A DNA stretch of 9,288 nucleotides from Clostridia bacterium. GTDB lineage: Bacteria; Bacillota; Clostridia; Oscillospirales; CAG-272. The first letter of the stretch is position 1. Every line of letters starts with the position of its first letter. The DNA lies in assembly GCA_017631215.1 (NCBI GenBank), contig JAGBTR010000127.1:1-9288 (forward strand). The letters run 5' to 3'. This document shows positions 1 through 7,136 of the stretch, piece after piece. The notes beneath the pieces were generated by a model. That model was not told the origin of the DNA, made no database searches, and saw nothing but the letters and a program-made list of their open reading frames with translations. The translations under genes and the position numbers were made by a program.

Positions 1-239
1 ACACAAAGCTCGAGATGGTACACGTCAAGGACTTGCTTGCTCTGACGGGCTACATCCGCGGCGGCTGCTCGCCCATCGGTATGAAAAAGAAGTTCCCGAC
101 CTACTTCCATATCTCGGCGCTCGACCACGAGAGCATCACGGTTAGTGCGGGGTGCAAGGGCATCCAATTGCTCGTCAAGGTGGAGGAACTGCTCCGCTTT
201 ACCGAGGCGCAGACGGCAGAGTTCTGTCTGCCTGAATAA
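1..239 (+). CDS. YbaK/EbsC-type Cys-tRNA(Pro) deacylase, 3' part
   Basis: This is the C-terminal half of a gene that begins before the window; the frame is open back to base 3 with no start needed, and it stops at TAA 237-239. The visible protein begins T-K-L-E-M-V-H-V-K-D-L and carries the family hallmark TGYIRGGCSPIGMKKKFPT, followed by a beta-rich end. Family members of the YbaK/EbsC type hydrolyse Cys mischarged onto tRNA(Pro) (or related mischarged tRNAs) in the cytoplasm, acting as trans-editing factors. The Met codon at 15 lies inside the conserved domain and is not the real start. No clear terminator follows; the next gene has its own promoter 38 bases downstream. Assignment to the family is secure; exact substrate is inferred from the family. 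Confidence 0.9.
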   Translation, partial: TKLEMVHVKDLLALTGYIRGGCSPIGMKKKFPTYFHISALDHESITVSAGCKGIQLLVKVEELLRFTEAQTAEFCLPE

Positions 240-276
240 AATATAGTAAAAAACGCGTAAAAAACAAGATTTGCTC

Positions 277-305
277 TTGAAAAAAGGAGCGAAATCGTGT
301 ATAAT
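277..305 (+). promoter_or_regulatory. Sigma-A-type promoter of the argS operon
   Basis: TTGAAA at 277-282 and TATAAT at 300-305 are separated by exactly 17 bp, in an AT-rich stretch between two genes. The expected transcription start is about base 312, leaving a 5' leader of about 40 nt before argS. No T-box leader could fit in such a short leader, so argS is not T-box controlled here. Confidence 0.8.
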
Positions 306-352
306 ATATCAGTTAAAGAATTATCAATGTCAAAGAAAAGGAATGATCTGAA

Positions 353-2104
353 ATGTTAAACATCAAAGCAAGCATTGCCAAGACCGTTCTCGACAGCATC
401 AAGACCATGTCAGCTGATGTGGAGCTGAGCGTTGAAGAGATTGCAAACTGGCTCGAATATCCCCCTGACGTGAATATGGGCGACCTCGCGTTCCCTTGCT
501 TCCGCTTGAGCAAGACGCTGCGCCGCTCTCCCGTGCAGATCGCCTCTGCCTTGGCTGAGATGCTGAGCGCCTGCGAGTGTGTTGCATCGGCAGAGAACGT
601 CAACGGATATCTGAATATGAAGCTGGACAGCGCCTATCTGACCGCGCACGTGCTCGGTGAGATCGCAGAGAAGGGTGAGAAATACGGAGCCCCCAGCTTT
701 GGCGAGGGCAAGACGGTGGTGCTCGACTATTCGTCGCCCAACGTGGCAAAGCCCTTCCACATCGGTCACCTCGGTACGACTGTCATCGGTCACTCGCTCA
801 AGAAGCTGCACGAGTTTGCAGGATATAAGTGCGTCGGCATCAACTATCTCGGCGACTGGGGCACCCAGTTTGGTAAGCTCATTGTGGCCTACCGCAAGTG
901 GGGCAACCGCGAGATGGTCGAGCAAGGCGGCGTAGACGCTTTGGTAGAGCTGTACGTTAAGGTCAACAACGCCATTTCGGGCAACGAAGCGGAGGGCATC
1001 GCTCCCGATACCGCTCTTGCCGACGAGGCGCGCGCCGAGTTCCACAAGCTGGAGCTTGGAGATGAGGAAAATCTTGCGCTGTGGAAGTGGTTCATTGAGA
1101 TCAGCCTCAAGGAATACGAAAAGACCTACAAGCAGCTCAACATCACCTTTGACTCCTACAAGGGCGAGAGCTTTTATACCGACAAGATGCCCGCACAGGT
1201 GCAAAAGCTGCGCGATATGGGGCTGATGCAGATCAGCGACGGTGCCAGCATCGTCGATCTGGAGGCGTACGGTATGCCTCCTTGCCTCATCCTCAAGCGC
1301 GACGGCTCGACGCTGTATCCTACGCGTGATATCGCCGCGGCGGTCTACCGCAAGAACGAATATCATTTTGATAAGGCCATCTACGTTACGGCAGCCGCAC
1401 AGAGCTTGCACTTTGCCCAGTGGTTCAAGGTGGTCGAGCTGATGGGCTACGATTGGCACGATCAGCTCGTTCACGTGCCTTACGGTATGGTCAGCCTCAA
1501 CGGTGCCAAGCTGGCAACGCGTACGGGTAACGTCGTGCTGCTGCGCGATCTGTTCCAGGCGGCTATCGACAAGGTGCGCCAGATCATGGAGGAGAAGAAT
1601 CCCAACCTTGAGAACAAGGACGAGGCAGCCGAGGCAGTCGGCGTCGGCGCGATCGTGTTCTATTATCTGTCTAACAACCGCATCAAGGACATCAACTTCA
1701 ATATGGAGGATGCCCTGAGCTACGACGGCAACACGGGTCCCTACGTGCAGTACACCTACGCGCGCACCTGCTCCATTGCACGCCGCGCCGCTGAGGCGGG
1801 TGTGACGGTCGACGGTGCAAGCCTTACCGCCGCAACCGAGGTGCAGGAGATCGAGCTGCTCAAGACGCTGTCTCGCTTTGGCGAGTGTGTCGTCGGTGCC
1901 ATCCGCGACTATGAGCCCAGTGAGGTGACGCGCTACATTCTCGACGTGGCGACGGCATTCAACCGCTTCTATCACGATTGCTCCATTCTCTCGGCAGAGA
2001 ATGAGGAGCAGAAGAAGCTGCGTCTGGCTCTCACCGCCGCGACCAAGACGGTGCTTGGCAACGCATTTGAGCTGATCTGCCTGCGCAAGATCGAGCAAAT
2101 TTGA
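353..2104 (+). CDS. argS: Arginyl-tRNA synthetase
   Basis: Class I aminoacyl-tRNA synthetase that joins arginine to tRNA(Arg) in the cytoplasm; 583 residues, normal for the family. In order: the ArgRS-specific N-terminal Add-1 domain (about residues 1-110, with DVNMGDLAFPCF at 39-50), the Rossmann catalytic core with the HIGH motif at 136-139 (in KPFHIGHLGTT) and the NYLGDWGTQFGK block at 164-175, a KMSK-region equivalent LATRTGNVVLL at 387-397, and a C-terminal DALR anticodon-binding domain (about 465-583, YVQYTYARTCSI). The canonical KMSK sequence is absent, which is common in ArgRS and not a sign of inactivity. The ATG start is preceded by AAAAGGA (336-342). The gene is probably first in an operon with yebC, which begins 39 bases after the stop without an intervening terminator. 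Confidence 0.97.
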   Translation: MLNIKASIAKTVLDSIKTMSADVELSVEEIANWLEYPPDVNMGDLAFPCFRLSKTLRRSPVQIASALAEMLSACECVASAENVNGYLNMKLDSAYLTAHVLGEIAEKGEKYGAPSFGEGKTVVLDYSSPNVAKPFHIGHLGTTVIGHSLKKLHEFAGYKCVGINYLGDWGTQFGKLIVAYRKWGNREMVEQGGVDALVELYVKVNNAISGNEAEGIAPDTALADEARAEFHKLELGDEENLALWKWFIEISLKEYEKTYKQLNITFDSYKGESFYTDKMPAQVQKLRDMGLMQISDGASIVDLEAYGMPPCLILKRDGSTLYPTRDIAAAVYRKNEYHFDKAIYVTAAAQSLHFAQWFKVVELMGYDWHDQLVHVPYGMVSLNGAKLATRTGNVVLLRDLFQAAIDKVRQIMEEKNPNLENKDEAAEAVGVGAIVFYYLSNNRIKDINFNMEDALSYDGNTGPYVQYTYARTCSIARRAAEAGVTVDGASLTAATEVQEIELLKTLSRFGECVVGAIRDYEPSEVTRYILDVATAFNRFYHDCSILSAENEEQKKLRLALTAATKTVLGNAFELICLRKIEQI

Positions 2105-2143
2105 TCTGTTTAAAATTTATTTGAAATATACGAGGTAAAGAAT

Positions 2144-2875
2144 ATGTCCGGACATAGCAAATGGGCGAATATCAAGCACAAGAAAGAAAAGACCGACGCA
2201 CAAAAGGCGAAGGTTTTCACCAAGATCGGTAAAGAGATCACCGTGGCCGTCAAGATGGGCGGCGGCGACCCCGCTTCCAACTCCAAGCTGCGCGATCTGA
2301 TCGCCAAGGCAAAATCCAACAACGTCCCCAACGACAACATCGAGCGCTGCATCAAGAAGGCGCAGGGTATGCAGGACGTTAACTACGAGGAGATCGTTTA
2401 CGAGGGCTACGGTCCCGCAGGTGTCGCTGTTATCGTGGAGACGACGACGGACAACCGCAACCGTACGGCCGGTGAGGTTCGCCACTACTTTGACAAGTTC
2501 GGCGGCAATATGGGTCAGACGGGCTGTGTCAGCTATATGTTCGAGCCCAAGGGCCTGATCGTCATCCAGGACGAGGACGGCGAGATCGACGAGGATGCGC
2601 TGATGGAGACGGCACTCGAGGCAGGCGCCGAGGACTTCTCGGGCGAGGAGGGCGTGTTCGAGATCACGACCGAGACGGCTGACGTGTTTGCAGTCAAGGA
2701 AGCACTCGAGGCTGCTGGCTACACCATCGCATCGGCAGAGCAGACCAAGCTGCCGAACACCTACGTCGAGCTGACGGACGAGGACGACATCAAGCATATG
2801 TCGCTGCTTCTTGAGCATCTGGACGATAACGACGACGTTATCAACGTTTACCACAACTGGGAGAACGAGCAGTAA
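2144..2875 (+). CDS. yebC: YebC/PmpR (TACO1) family protein
   Basis: A 243-residue cytoplasmic protein of the YebC family at full family length. Diagnostic blocks are the N-terminal MSGHSKWANIKHKK (1-14), the helical region ending in NNVPNDNIERCIKKAQG (59-75), YEGYGPAGVAVIVET (86-100) and TDNRNRTAGEVRH (102-114), followed by the two alpha/beta domains. The family has been described as DNA-binding regulators in some bacteria, and mitochondrial TACO1 and bacterial homologues have been linked to translation of proline-rich stretches; which role this copy has cannot be read from the sequence. GAGG at 2132-2135 gives a good ribosome binding site for ATG 2144. Its place directly behind argS fits a translation-related role. 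Confidence 0.95.
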   Translation: MSGHSKWANIKHKKEKTDAQKAKVFTKIGKEITVAVKMGGGDPASNSKLRDLIAKAKSNNVPNDNIERCIKKAQGMQDVNYEEIVYEGYGPAGVAVIVETTTDNRNRTAGEVRHYFDKFGGNMGQTGCVSYMFEPKGLIVIQDEDGEIDEDALMETALEAGAEDFSGEEGVFEITTETADVFAVKEALEAAGYTIASAEQTKLPNTYVELTDEDDIKHMSLLLEHLDDNDDVINVYHNWENEQ

Positions 2876-2889
2876 GCCATCCACCCACA

Positions 2890-2904
2890 TACCGCCAAGC
2901 GGTA
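2890..2904 (+). other. Small hairpin between yebC and the alcohol dehydrogenase gene
   Basis: ACCGC at 2891-2895 pairs with GCGGT at 2899-2903 across a CAA loop, with one more T-A pair outside. There is no T-tract, so it is not an intrinsic terminator. It could be a processing or stability element in the shared transcript, or chance. Confidence 0.3.
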
Positions 2905-2913
2905 GCATGGAAT

Positions 2914-2927
2914 GAGGGAGAACATTG
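2914..2927 (+). promoter_or_regulatory. Ribosome binding site deciding a TTG start
   Basis: GAGGGAG at 2914-2920 precedes TTG 2925-2927. The nearby ATG at 2907 runs into a stop after one codon, and the ATG at 2912 is in the wrong frame. TTG is therefore the only start that keeps the family N-terminus (K-S-F-D-I-K-T-K-I-V-F-G). Confidence 0.7.
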
Positions 2928-4070
2928 AAAAGCTTTGACATCAAAACAAAAATCGTTTTCGGCGAGCATGCGCTTGACCGTCTGACTCAGCTTGGACGGA
3001 CGCGCGTGTTTATCGTCGCCGATCCGTTTGTGGTGACGGGCGGTCTCATTCGCCAGATCACCGACCGTCTGAATGTGGCAGGGGCGGACTATACCGTCTT
3101 TGACGACGTTATCCCCGACCCGCCGGTGGAGAAGGTGATTGCCGGTGTGAGCGCGTTGGTTGCTTACCGTCCTGAGCTGATGATCGCGGTGGGCGGTGGC
3201 TCTGCCATTGACCTTGCCAAGGCGGTACGCAAGTTTGCGACGCAGATGGACACCAAGCTGTCGCTGCGCTTCATCGCGATACCGACGACGAGCGGTACGG
3301 GTAGCGAGGTGACCTCGTTTGCTGTGATCAGCGATCCCGAAAACGATCGCAAGTATCCGCTGTGCGCCGACGATATGCTGCCCGAGGAAGCGATATTGGA
3401 CGAGGAGCTGGTCAAGAGCGTGCCTGCGACCATTACGGCTGATACGGGTATGGACGTTATGACGCACGCCATCGAGGCCTACGTCAGCGTGAATAACAAC
3501 GAGTTTTCGGGCGCTTTGGCCGAGAAGAGCGTTGAGATCTGCGGTCAGTTCCTGCTCCGCTCCTACGCGAGCTGCGAGGACAGCCACGCGCGCCGCAAGA
3601 TGCACATTGCATCGTGTCTGGCGGGTCTGGCGTTCAATTCGGCATCGCTGGGACTCACGCACGGTATGGCGCATCAGCTGGGTGCGAAGTTCCACATCCC
3701 GCACGGACGCGCGAATGCCATTCTGCTGCCGACGATCATTCAGTACAACAGCAACATCAACAAGGGCAGCCGTTCGCGCAAGGAGTACGACCCTTGCGTG
3801 CGTAAATACTGCAACGTGGCGCGTATTCTTGGCGTGAGCAACCTCAACGAGATCACGACCGTCCACGCGCTGGTGGCGTATCTGCGCTTTATGAACAGCG
3901 AAATGGGTATTCCTGCGAATATCCGTGATCTGGGCAGCGTGAGCGCGGCAGACTATTTCGCCGAGATCAACGATATGGCCAAGGCCGCACTGGCCGATGC
4001 CTGCACGGCGACCAATCCGCGCACGCCGACCTTTGATGATGTGGTGGAGCTTTATAAGAAGATTTGGTAA
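2925..4070 (+). CDS. Iron-containing (group III) alcohol dehydrogenase
   Basis: A 381-residue NAD(P)-dependent dehydrogenase of the iron-activated family that interconverts alcohols and aldehydes, typically in fermentative redox balance. The N-terminal dinucleotide-binding half has GGGSAIDLAKAV (90-101) and PTTSGTGSEVTSFAVI (120-135). The C-terminal helical half has the metal site: D177 and H181 in DTGMDVMTHAIEAY, H246 in LTHGMAHQLGA and H260 in IPHGRANAILLP. The D-x3-H and H-x13-H spacing matches known family members such as FucO. All four ligands are present, so it should bind metal. Translation starts at TTG. It follows yebC after 49 bases without a terminator and is probably co-transcribed with argS and yebC. 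The true substrate (for example ethanol, butanol, propanediol or lactaldehyde) cannot be told from the sequence. Confidence 0.93.
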   Translation: MKSFDIKTKIVFGEHALDRLTQLGRTRVFIVADPFVVTGGLIRQITDRLNVAGADYTVFDDVIPDPPVEKVIAGVSALVAYRPELMIAVGGGSAIDLAKAVRKFATQMDTKLSLRFIAIPTTSGTGSEVTSFAVISDPENDRKYPLCADDMLPEEAILDEELVKSVPATITADTGMDVMTHAIEAYVSVNNNEFSGALAEKSVEICGQFLLRSYASCEDSHARRKMHIASCLAGLAFNSASLGLTHGMAHQLGAKFHIPHGRANAILLPTIIQYNSNINKGSRSRKEYDPCVRKYCNVARILGVSNLNEITTVHALVAYLRFMNSEMGIPANIRDLGSVSAADYFAEINDMAKAALADACTATNPRTPTFDDVVELYKKIW

Positions 4071-4083
4071 TAGGGAAATGATA

Positions 4084-4138
4084 GCGGGGGAAAGCTTTTT
4101 TGGAAAAAGTTTTCCCCCGCGCCCCTTTTCCAAAAACT
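4084..4138 (-). repeat. Stem-loop intergenic repeat, copy A (likely transcription end of the argS operon)
   Basis: A 17-pair hairpin runs from 4084-4100 to 4104-4120 (GCGGGGGAAA outer arm, one G-U pair, then CTTTTT/AAAAAG, loop TGG). To the right comes GCCCCTTTTCCAAAAACT. Read on the minus strand it starts AGTTTTTGGA, then a G run, then the hairpin. This is the same layout as the copy at 5055-5109. It lies 13 bases after the dehydrogenase stop and probably ends that transcript, although no T-tract follows the stem on the plus strand. TTTTTGGAAAA at 4097-4107 can also pair with TTTTCCAAAAA at 4126-4136, giving an alternative fold. The rest of the gene-free stretch up to 4232 shows nothing recognisable. 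Confidence 0.75.
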
Positions 4139-4232
4139 CAAGGCAGAAGGTTGGAGATGTGCCGAGCGATTCACTTTGTTGAGCGAATAGGATAAACTCG
4201 CGCGTTGGTTGAGTGGCTCGAGTGCGGCGTTA

Positions 4233-4261
4233 TTGAAAAGATTGATAAATAGAGATATAAT
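4233..4261 (+). promoter_or_regulatory. Sigma-A-type promoter of the XRE-solenoid gene
   Basis: TTGAAA at 4233-4238 and TATAAT at 4256-4261 are exactly 17 bp apart. The predicted start lies near 4268, just before the AGGAGA ribosome binding site at 4275-4280, so the leader is very short (about 20 nt). Confidence 0.8.
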
Positions 4262-4287
4262 ATGATCACAGGAAAGGAGATAACGCT

Positions 4288-4989
4288 ATGAACATTGGAA
4301 AAAACATCAAATACTTGAGACAGAAGCAACATTTGACGCAGGAACAGGTCGCGGAGCGCTTGGGCGTTACCTATCAGTCCGTTTCCAAATGGGAGAACGA
4401 CACCACCACGCCCGATATCGCGCTCTTGCCCGAGATCGCATCGATGTTCGGCGTTTCGATCGATGCGCTGTTTTCGGATGAGATCATTGACTGCGCGCAC
4501 GTTTCGGAACTACGCCCGCTCATCAAGGACGATGACGTGATCCGCATCGTGCAGATGAGGGGAACGAAGGTGCTTGAGGTCTCTCCGCGCCCGTCGCCCG
4601 ATGCGCCGCCCATTGAAATTGCATTTCCTCGTAACTGCAACAACAGCACGCAGTATTTCAATGTGGAGATTTATGGTAGCGTGGTCAGCGACGGCTCGAT
4701 CAACGGGGATGTGGTTGCGCATCAGAGCATCAACTGTGGGGGGATCAACGGTGACGTTGTTTGCCAGCAGGGGGGCATTTCGTGTGCGACGATCAACGGC
4801 GATTGCAAGGCTTTGGGGATCGCTTGTGCGACGATCAACGGTGACATCGCTGCTGACCGAGATGTTGCAGCGTCGACCATTACGGGCGACGTCAGCTGTC
4901 AAACGATCAAGGATTGCAAAGAGATCCACGCGCACAGCATCAAGTGTACGGGAGACATCCATTGCGACAAGATCGTATATACCGATTGA
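4288..4989 (+). CDS. XRE-family regulator fused to a cysteine-rich beta-solenoid-like repeat domain
   Basis: A 233-residue protein with two parts. Residues 1-62 form a typical XRE/Cro helix-turn-helix (IKYLRQKQHLTQEQVAERLG, then VTYQSVSKWENDTTTPD), expected to bind DNA. Residues 63-125 are a linker containing a proline-rich stretch (SPRPSPDAPP). Residues 126-233 are a repeat domain: INGD or ITGD occurs at 138, 153, 169, 183 and 198, about every 15 residues, with a last GD at 222-223. This periodicity of short strands with Gly-Asp turns resembles bactofilin-like or other beta-solenoid folds. Eleven cysteines are present, nine of them in the repeats (150, 159, 166, 173, 180, 204, 210, 220, 226). 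No signal peptide or membrane segment is seen. AGGAGA sits 7 bases before the ATG. It is a one-gene unit with its own promoter and terminator, convergent with the GH42 operon. The target genes and any ligand are unknown; DNA binding is likely, and the solenoid assignment is inferred. Confidence 0.85.
   Translation: MNIGKNIKYLRQKQHLTQEQVAERLGVTYQSVSKWENDTTTPDIALLPEIASMFGVSIDALFSDEIIDCAHVSELRPLIKDDDVIRIVQMRGTKVLEVSPRPSPDAPPIEIAFPRNCNNSTQYFNVEIYGSVVSDGSINGDVVAHQSINCGGINGDVVCQQGGISCATINGDCKALGIACATINGDIAADRDVAASTITGDVSCQTIKDCKEIHAHSIKCTGDIHCDKIVYTD
4783..4841 (+). repeat. Internal 42-bp-period direct repeat in the solenoid coding region
   Basis: The 17-mer TGTGCGACGATCAACGG occurs identically at 4783-4799 and 4825-4841, a period of 42 bp or 14 codons. 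It encodes the C-A-T-I-N-G part of two neighbouring solenoid rungs, suggesting that rungs multiplied by in-frame duplication. Confidence 0.8.
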
Positions 4990-5012
4990 CACCCATATTC
5001 CATAAACAAAAC

Positions 5013-5045
5013 GGCGAGAGCAAAACAAAAGCTCTCGCCATTTTT
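5013..5045 (+). terminator. Intrinsic terminator of the XRE-solenoid gene
   Basis: A 9-bp perfect stem GGCGAGAGC (5013-5021) / GCTCTCGCC (5031-5039) with a 9-nt A-rich loop is followed by ATTTTT. On the other strand the stem is followed by GTTTTGTTT, so it may also act as a second stop for the convergent GH42 operon. Confidence 0.9.
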
Positions 5046-5054
5046 ATCTGTAAA

Positions 5055-5109
5055 AGTTTTTTGGAGGGGTGCAGGGGAGGTCTTTTTTTCAAAAAAGACC
5101 TCCCCTGCA
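5055..5109 (+). repeat. Stem-loop intergenic repeat, copy B (between convergent genes)
   Basis: TGCAGGGGAGGTC plus a T run (5070-5088) pairs with an A run plus GACCTCCCCTGCA (5091-5109), giving up to 19 perfect pairs around a tiny loop. It is preceded by AGTTTTTTGGAGGGG (5055-5069). The order (AGTTTTT-GGA, G run, hairpin) matches copy A read on the minus strand, although the arm sequences differ. It lies 4 bases past the shifted-frame stop of the GH42 gene and probably ends that transcript. Confidence 0.75.
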
Positions 5110-5133
5110 AAAATCAGATCCTCTTCAACACCC

Positions 5134-7122
5134 TCACGCCGTATTTGCCGACGGGACGATGTCGCCTGCGGCGTAGCGCGTGTCGGTGAGCAGATCGGTG
5201 CAGTCGAAGGGCGCGGTCAGCGAGCCCTCGACGAAGTCGTTTTCGATGGCGACGAGTGCCTCAAAGGCGCCCTCACGCTTGACGGTGGTGAGGTTGGTCG
5301 AGGCCTCGACGAAGGGCGAGATGCCGACCTCGGCGCACACCTTGCGAATGAGCGCGAGCTGGGTGGGGCGGTCGAGAATGCAGCCGATGACGATGATCCT
5401 TCCCTTGCCGTAGGGCGTTTCGGTGACGGCGCTGTAGCCGTTCAGATAGTCCTCATCCACGTATTTTGCCAGCGTTTTTGCCGTCTTACCGGGGATGATG
5501 GCATCGTAGACGACATATTGTGCCTCGCCCTGCATACCGTCCTCAAAGGTGACGGTGTAGGTGTGGCGGTCGGGGGCGTTGCCGCTATAGGCCGGAATGG
5601 TAAAGTCGATGGTGATGTCGGCCGCATCTTCGAGATGTCCCGTGGTGCTCTTGGTGTATTTGGCGTCCGAGGCGGTTCTGAAGTCGGTCATGGGGCCGGT
5701 GATCCAGACACCGCCGTTTTTGACCCAGGTGAGAATGCGCTCGGCCAGATTTTCATGCTCCAGCGAGGCAAGATGCGGTGTGAAGAGCACCTTTTTGTCG
5801 GAAAGATCGACGGACTCAAACAGCATAGCGGGGCGCAGACGAGCGCGCGTGAGATCATGAAAGGAAAGGATGAGGTCGCGCTCGTAGCTGAATTCGGGAT
5901 AGCAGGTCTGAAATTCAAAGGTGCGGTAGCTATTCTCGGAGAGCAAAAGGGCAAGGCCGCTGTCGGTTGGATGGGTGTCGTTGATCAGCTCGGCGCACTT
6001 CTCCATATCAGACGATAGCTTTTGCACCTCTGCCTTGACGTGACGCGATCGGCCGTTGCTTTCAATGACCGAGCCATGCATCAGCTCGTGGCCGGCATAA
6101 TGGGTGCGCCATAGCCAATAATTGATGCAGTTGGCGCCGCATCCGAGCGCGATCCAAGCATTGGCATCGACAAAGCCCTTGTGCCGCATATTGGTGGCGA
6201 GGTGGCTGCCGCTCCAACAGCAAGAGGTCTCGGTTAGCCAGAAGTTCTTCTTTTTTGCGTTGTAGAGCAGATTGCACCAGAACTCCATGTGGAACATATT
6301 GTTGTCGCTGTAGTAGCGATTGAACTGCATCACATCCGTCTCACGGATCATATCATTGTAGGACAGCGCTTGCGTCAGCGGCATCATATCCGTGCCGATG
6401 GGCTTATCCGAGTGGCGGCGGATGGCGGCGTACTCGCCCTTGACGAACTCGGTCGAGCTGTGAAGCTGGAAGCGGCGCCAAAGCGACTTCAATCCCGGAT
6501 GCGTCCATTGCTGATAGGGGCGATGGAGCTGATCAAAGCTGTCGATGGCAGAGGAGAAGATATTGGTGCCGATCTCGCGATTGAAGCGGTCGACGTCATC
6601 ATCATAAAGCTCTCTTACGAAGCGGCGGAAGGCTCGCTCGCACTTAGGGCAGACGCAGAACATATCATCCTTGTTGGAGTGGATCTCGTTGTCGATCTGC
6701 CAGCCGATGACGTTTTCGTCCTTGCCGAATTCCTCGGACATCTTCTCGGTGATGCGGTGGCAAAGGCGCAGGTAGTCCTCGTGATTATAGCAGCAATCCT
6801 GACGCGCGCCGTGGAAGATCTTGACGCCGTTCATACGCTCGCCGTAGATATCGGGATATTTTTCGGACAGCCAAAGAGGCGGCGTCGCGCCGGGCGTACC
6901 CATGATGACCATGATGCCGCGGGCCTTGCATTTATCGACGACCTCGCGGAAGAGGGAAAAGTCGAAGTGACCCTCGGTCGGCTCCATCGTCTTCCACGCG
7001 AACTCTGCCACGCGGACGCACGAGATGCCGTGCTCGAGCATTTTGTCCAGATCCTCGTCGATCTGCTCGCGAGGCCACGCCTCGGGATAGTAGGCAACGC
7101 CTAAGAAGGGTGTTTTGTTCAT
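5134..7122 (-). CDS. GH42 beta-galactosidase-type glycoside hydrolase (C-terminus probably frameshifted)
   Basis: A 662-residue cytoplasmic enzyme (no signal peptide) of glycoside hydrolase family 42, which removes beta-galactosyl, or in some members alpha-L-arabinopyranosyl, residues from oligosaccharides. The N-terminal TIM barrel (about 1-380) opens with LGVAYYPEAWPREQ and has the acid/base E146 in GWQIDNEIH and the probable nucleophile E298 in FWLTETS. Cysteines C156, C158 and C161 with C110 or C111 match the zinc-binding cluster known in some GH42 enzymes. Residues about 388-600 match the trimerisation domain (LALLLSEN, VLFTPHLASL, WVKNGGVWITGPM), followed by a small beta domain. AAGGAGA (7129-7135) precedes the ATG. 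The in-frame end SANTA is unlike the family; one frame over, the sequence gives VGKYGVRVLKRI and a stop at 5114-5116. It is the last gene of an operon with two membrane proteins. The family is clear; the substrate is not. Confidence 0.93.
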   Translation of the reverse strand: MNKTPFLGVAYYPEAWPREQIDEDLDKMLEHGISCVRVAEFAWKTMEPTEGHFDFSLFREVVDKCKARGIMVIMGTPGATPPLWLSEKYPDIYGERMNGVKIFHGARQDCCYNHEDYLRLCHRITEKMSEEFGKDENVIGWQIDNEIHSNKDDMFCVCPKCERAFRRFVRELYDDDVDRFNREIGTNIFSSAIDSFDQLHRPYQQWTHPGLKSLWRRFQLHSSTEFVKGEYAAIRRHSDKPIGTDMMPLTQALSYNDMIRETDVMQFNRYYSDNNMFHMEFWCNLLYNAKKKNFWLTETSCCWSGSHLATNMRHKGFVDANAWIALGCGANCINYWLWRTHYAGHELMHGSVIESNGRSRHVKAEVQKLSSDMEKCAELINDTHPTDSGLALLLSENSYRTFEFQTCYPEFSYERDLILSFHDLTRARLRPAMLFESVDLSDKKVLFTPHLASLEHENLAERILTWVKNGGVWITGPMTDFRTASDAKYTKSTTGHLEDAADITIDFTIPAYSGNAPDRHTYTVTFEDGMQGEAQYVVYDAIIPGKTAKTLAKYVDEDYLNGYSAVTETPYGKGRIIVIGCILDRPTQLALIRKVCAEVGISPFVEASTNLTTVKREGAFEALVAIENDFVEGSLTAPFDCTDLLTDTRYAAGDIVPSANTA

Positions 7123-7136
7123 GTCGGTTCTCCTTT

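Noticed and set aside
271..294. A terminator after the YbaK-type gene formed by GCTC and GAGC
   Set aside because: The stem is only four clean pairs with a bulge, has no T-tract and overlaps the argS promoter.
1498..1545. Loss of the KMSK motif in ArgRS as a sign of an inactive paralogue
   Set aside because: Many ArgRS enzymes lack canonical KMSK; the TRxGN block and all other motifs are intact and the length is normal.
410..2098. A 562-codon open frame on the minus strand opposite argS
   Set aside because: It mirrors argS codon positions, its protein resembles no family I know, and argS on the other strand is unmistakable. Long antisense open frames are common in GC-rich coding DNA.
2841..4133. 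A 430-codon minus-strand open frame opposite the alcohol dehydrogenase gene
   Set aside because: It has low-complexity Arg/His/Ala-rich content and no recognisable domain. The plus-strand gene has all the expected metal ligands and motifs.
6289..7104. A 271-codon plus-strand open frame opposite the GH42 gene
   Set aside because: It is rich in Ala, Val, Leu and Asp from reading GH42 codons backwards, with no motif and no ribosome binding site.
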